Source of the DNA: Aureivirga marina
Lineage (GTDB): Bacteria; Bacteroidota; Bacteroidia; Flavobacteriales; Flavobacteriaceae
Assembly (NCBI RefSeq): GCF_015767265.1
Contig: NZ_JADPIB010000005.1
Span: 1-64,000, forward strand
Direction: 5' to 3'
Length of the DNA: 64,000 nucleotides
The position numbers were made by a program, and so were the translations under genes. Below are positions 60,516 to 64,000 of the stretch, one piece after another (position 1 is the stretch's first letter; every line of letters starts with the position of its first letter). A model generated the notes under the pieces. It was not told the origin of the DNA. It did no database searches and saw only the letters and a list, made by a program, of their open reading frames with translations.

Positions 60516-63500
60516 TTAGATTTTAATCTTAAAACTTTTCTGTCCTTTTTCTGTAAAAACATTTACAATATAAACTCCTGAATGTATGTTTTTTGAAATC
60601 GGAATAGTATAAATTTCCTCTTTAGCTTTAGGAAATTCTTCCAAGATTTTTTGCCCTAAAAGATTATACATTTTAATTCCTTGAAGTTTCAATGAAGTTT
60701 GAACAATTAACTCTTGAGAATTTTCTGAAAAGTAAACTTTTGTATTTTCTAAGTCTAAATCTTCAACATTTAAAGTAGATTCTTCTTCAAAAACAATTGA
60801 AAATCTATTTTTATAAACTCCTTGCTCTAAAATGAATTCTAAACTTACTTCTGTCAATTCAAAAGTAGTTTGTAATTCTTTATCTTTTAAATAAACTTTT
60901 GCAGAAATCCCTACTTTTTCATCCATTTTAAATTCATAAACACCATCTTTTTCTGCTTTTACAACTAAAGGAATTTCTTTATCAAAACTAAATTTTGAAA
61001 TTCCAGCAATCACATATTTCTTTTCATTTCCTTCAAATTTACTATAAAAATCTGTTGGTTGTTCATCAATCATCTCACTATCATATCCTTGCTCATGATT
61101 TTCTGTCAAACCATTTTTAAATCCAATTGCAATTTGTCTATTTGCTAATTCTGCATTGTCTGTATAATGACCTAAACTTAATTTTAAAACTGCCAAATCA
61201 TCTTCAGAAGTTCGAAATAAAGTTGTTTCATCACTTGCTTCTGTTTTAAAAGTTCTCTGGCTATTTTTAAATGTAATTGTTCCTCCATTTGCAGAACCTT
61301 TTACAAAGAAACCTTGTCCAATTGGAATAAATCTTTTTGGTGTTTTTGCTCCCGTTAATGCTGCTCCAGAATTAATATGAACAGCTTTAACACTTGTTAA
61401 TAAATTCAATGTTGCAAATCCACCTTCATAACTACTTATACCATGACCAGAAGCAGAAATTTGATCCCAAAAATATAAGGTTCCATCAATAACATCTTGT
61501 GCAACTCTTGGACTTAAATTATCTTTCAAAAACTCATGTCCATCAATTACAGATGGATACGGATTTCCAAGTAAACTTTCGTTCCCTGCTCCAATAGTAG
61601 AAGTTATAATTCCATCATTTGGAGTTCCAATAAAAACATAAGTTTCTTTTCTTCCTGGTCCTTTTATAGAAAACCCTTCACCAGCATTAACAGTTACAGC
61701 AGATTCTCTTACTAATTTCCAATCGTCAAAAGTAGCTCCATTTACAAATTTCCAAAACCAATAATCACTTAATTGAAGTGGACTCACACTTGCTCCATAA
61801 GGATCTTGTGTATATGCATAATCTGGATGTGTAGAAATTGCTGTGATTCCTTCATAACCTCCATAAAGTGTCATATCGTAATTTCCTCCAGTATGTAAAA
61901 CATCGGTAACATCATGAGAAGTTGTTCCTGCAATAGAAACAGGAGAACTTAAATATTGAATAGAAAACTTCGTTCCGTGTTTTGATTTACGTTGTACATA
62001 CAAATTACCATTTCCAGAAACTTGTTTATTTCCTGTATGATTTTGAATGATTTGCGCATCTCCTAACAAACGAATATCTCCATCTAATTGAATTTCATTT
62101 TCCACATATAAAACAATTCCTTCTTCAATTACTAAAGTATTTCCTGCTTTTACTTCTAAAGATTTTACTGTTGCATTTTCTGTCAAAGTAGCAACCATTG
62201 CCGAAGTATTTTGTGAATCAATAATAAAAGGAAAACAAGAATCAGTCATCGAAGGTGCATTATTCGTTCCAGATCCATTTTTAAAGGAATATCCATTCCA
62301 ACCAACAGCACTTACATAATCAATTGTAAAATATGCTTCATTAGGTAAAATCACATTATCAATAGAAAACATTTTATCATTTCTAATTAATTCATAAGAA
62401 GTATTTGTTCCTAAATTTAATTGATTTGAAACGCGTAAATGCATTTTTGTACAAGCAGATTCATATTCTGTTAAATCTAAAGTTGACAAATCAAAAACCA
62501 TCGAAACAGTTCCTAAATCTCCTACTTTATTTAATCGCCAAAGACTATTTACTCTTGTTGTAAAATTAAAAGTATCAAAAGCTAAGTCTAAATTCTCAAT
62601 TGTTCGATTATTAGAACCCCACATTAAAAATTCATTATCATTTAAATCACTTGGATTACTTATTTCTAAAATCCCTGTCCCTCTAGCTTTCACATGATTA
62701 TCTGTACTAGAAATTTGACCAATTCCAGCGAAATGGTGATCAAAATTACCTCTATTATTTTGATCCATTTTATAAAAATTATCACTAGAAATTCCAGTTT
62801 TATATTTTGCAGATAAATAATTTTTAAGGATAATTTCTTGTGTTTGATTTAAAGGTGTATCAAAGAAAATAACCTCCGCAATTAATCCTCTAAAACTATC
62901 TCCTAATTTTTGAATTGGAAAAGAATTATCACCAGAAACTAAAGTAGAAATTGTATTATCCGTCACATATTGTTCAAAATCTATAGAATTGCTTCCCGAA
63001 TTTTTTTTATAAGATAAAAATGTCCTATTTAAAAGCTGATCTGTAGCAAATAAATGCGTTGAAGTATTTGTAAAAGATGGTCTATAATATTCTGTTCCAG
63101 AAATTGTTTCCCTTGTGTAAAAATCAACCGAAACATCATCATTACTTAAAATTTTACTTGTAGAAATATGATCATGAACATAACCTCTTAAAACCACAAC
63201 TAATTGTCCTTCATTAAAGCTTTGTGTATTTCTAGAATCCATAAAACTTCCATTTCGAAAACGTCCTGCTGGATATCCATTAAAATTAAATCTAGTTTGT
63301 GGACTTATAATATTATTTTCTTGAATATAATCATTTAAATTTCCACTTAAATCTTTCCAATATTCCACCAAAGCATTATTAACAGTAGGTTCTTTATATA
63401 GTGCCTCCATATTATGTCCATTCAACCAAAGTTTCAGAGAAGAACTTCCATCAATATTACCAATTCCTGCTGGACCTCTTGCTTCAAAACTTTCATCTCC

Positions 63501-64000
63501 ATTTCTTTTTCCTAAAACAATTTCTGAACGGCCAAAATTTAAAGTTTTTTGAACCTCATCTGTTAATGTAATAGTTGAAGCATACATATTTCCCCAATGA
63601 GAAATTGAATTATCACGTTTTATGTATAAATCTAATAAATTTTCTTCTGCTTCAGCACTAGCATATCCAGTATAATCATATGTTAAACGATAACTAATAT
63701 CTTTTTTTGTACCTGCGAAAAATACACCATATTGCACATAATTATCTGAAAAACTTGAAAGAATTCCATTTGTAGAATTTGGTTTATCTGAAATTTTATA
63801 TAAATGAATTCCAGAAAAATCACCTGAAAGATTATCTACTTTTAAATTTCCAAAAGAAGAAGTTAATTCTAGAGAACTAACAGAAAAATCAGAAGCATAT
63901 ATAAAAGTAGATTCATCACCAATTGCAGCTCCAGAATCTATCCACCCAGAAGTTTCCGTAAAATCAATATTATGTAATGTTGCATTATTTGTTGAGGTTT
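60516..64000 (-). CDS. Large T9SS-secreted surface protein, partial (N-terminus beyond window)
   Basis: At least 1161 codons; the frame is open to base 64000, and the GTG at 63737 is an internal valine, not a start. Near the middle is a LamG/DUF8202-like lectin-fold region (SLKLWLNGHNMEAL, LVEYWKDLSGN). Further on are Gly-rich beta repeats and a conserved SPVSIAGTTSHDV region. The last 75 residues (KVYFSENSQELIVQ to GQKSFKIKI) are a T9SS type A sorting domain, so it is exported and surface-bound or released. A function in adhesion or glycan binding is inference. Confidence 0.85.
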   Translation of the reverse strand, partial: TSTNNATLHNIDFTETSGWIDSGAAIGDESTFIYASDFSVSSLELTSSFGNLKVDNLSGDFSGIHLYKISDKPNSTNGILSSFSDNYVQYGVFFAGTKKDISYRLTYDYTGYASAEAEENLLDLYIKRDNSISHWGNMYASTITLTDEVQKTLNFGRSEIVLGKRNGDESFEARGPAGIGNIDGSSSLKLWLNGHNMEALYKEPTVNNALVEYWKDLSGNLNDYIQENNIISPQTRFNFNGYPAGRFRNGSFMDSRNTQSFNEGQLVVVLRGYVHDHISTSKILSNDDVSVDFYTRETISGTEYYRPSFTNTSTHLFATDQLLNRTFLSYKKNSGSNSIDFEQYVTDNTISTLVSGDNSFPIQKLGDSFRGLIAEVIFFDTPLNQTQEIILKNYLSAKYKTGISSDNFYKMDQNNRGNFDHHFAGIGQISSTDNHVKARGTGILEISNPSDLNDNEFLMWGSNNRTIENLDLAFDTFNFTTRVNSLWRLNKVGDLGTVSMVFDLSTLDLTEYESACTKMHLRVSNQLNLGTNTSYELIRNDKMFSIDNVILPNEAYFTIDYVSAVGWNGYSFKNGSGTNNAPSMTDSCFPFIIDSQNTSAMVATLTENATVKSLEVKAGNTLVIEEGIVLYVENEIQLDGDIRLLGDAQIIQNHTGNKQVSGNGNLYVQRKSKHGTKFSIQYLSSPVSIAGTTSHDVTDVLHTGGNYDMTLYGGYEGITAISTHPDYAYTQDPYGASVSPLQLSDYWFWKFVNGATFDDWKLVRESAVTVNAGEGFSIKGPGRKETYVFIGTPNDGIITSTIGAGNESLLGNPYPSVIDGHEFLKDNLSPRVAQDVIDGTLYFWDQISASGHGISSYEGGFATLNLLTSVKAVHINSGAALTGAKTPKRFIPIGQGFFVKGSANGGTITFKNSQRTFKTEASDETTLFRTSEDDLAVLKLSLGHYTDNAELANRQIAIGFKNGLTENHEQGYDSEMIDEQPTDFYSKFEGNEKKYVIAGISKFSFDKEIPLVVKAEKDGVYEFKMDEKVGISAKVYLKDKELQTTFELTEVSLEFILEQGVYKNRFSIVFEEESTLNVEDLDLENTKVYFSENSQELIVQTSLKLQGIKMYNLLGQKILEEFPKAKEEIYTIPISKNIHSGVYIVNVFTEKGQKSFKIKI

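Noticed and set aside
1-64000. tRNA or rRNA genes
   Set aside because: No cloverleaf or rRNA-like stretch was recognised on either strand.

Overview
The window is about 30% G+C and reads as a chromosome segment of a marine-type Flavobacteriaceae (Bacteroidota) bacterium. The grounds are type IX secretion (T9SS) sorting domains, choice-of-anchor and DUF3857 proteins, TAnnTTTG-type -7 promoter boxes, little sign of Shine-Dalgarno sites, a six-domain ribosomal protein S1 typical of the phylum, and flavobacterial dispersed repeats. The genus cannot be told from the sequence.

Layout. 1-6765 is the 5' three-quarters or so of a giant secreted repeat protein that runs off the left edge. 7056-12908 holds a carboxypeptidase-regulatory-domain protein, ArsC, a bleomycin-hydrolase-like peptidase and an unusual fusion of an alpha-oxoamine synthase with an acyltransferase. 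12952-20701 is a run of minus-strand genes: an ATP-grasp protein, lipoproteins, a zincin, a VOC protein, two GNATs, a CDP-alcohol phosphatidyltransferase and a WGR/beta-propeller protein.

20.9-31.4 kb is the accessory core. It carries two separate reverse-transcriptase systems, both on the minus strand. The first is a DRT (UG)-type RT with a YSDD active site. A 12-bp inverted repeat enclosing nested stems lies directly upstream and marks a candidate structured RNA. A two-helix membrane protein gene overlaps the RT stop codon by ATGA and is broken by one extra A. The second is a retron-like operon (HEAT/ARM protein, winged-helix SWIM protein, retron RT with YADD and VTG). It is preceded by a nearly complete msr-msd locus: -7 box, a1, TTAGC branch motif, UUU-loop msr hairpin, a perfect 26-bp msd stem, a2 and a terminator. 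The gene set matches what I remember of type XIII retrons. Together this is a defence island.

31-39.5 kb holds an Rrf2 regulator with a probably leaderless mRNA, a BlaI/M56 sensor pair with its own operators, and a heavy-metal efflux set: a Cys/His-rich exported protein, an RND pump fused to its outer-membrane channel, and an adaptor lipoprotein. 39.5-48.8 kb carries a duplicated DUF6985-like pair, a choice-of-anchor L T9SS protein, an MFS transporter, an SDR, an NmrA-like/HxlR divergent pair and a C10 cysteine protease.

49-64 kb mixes core genes (rpsA, sucC) with two DUF3857/transglutaminase proteins, an HNH endonuclease, an 11-copy 21-bp tandem repeat bracketed by REP-like elements, an HD-family protein and the partial C-terminal part of another large T9SS protein running off the right edge. 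Both giant proteins are open at the window edges. All functional calls come from reading motifs; no database search was run.
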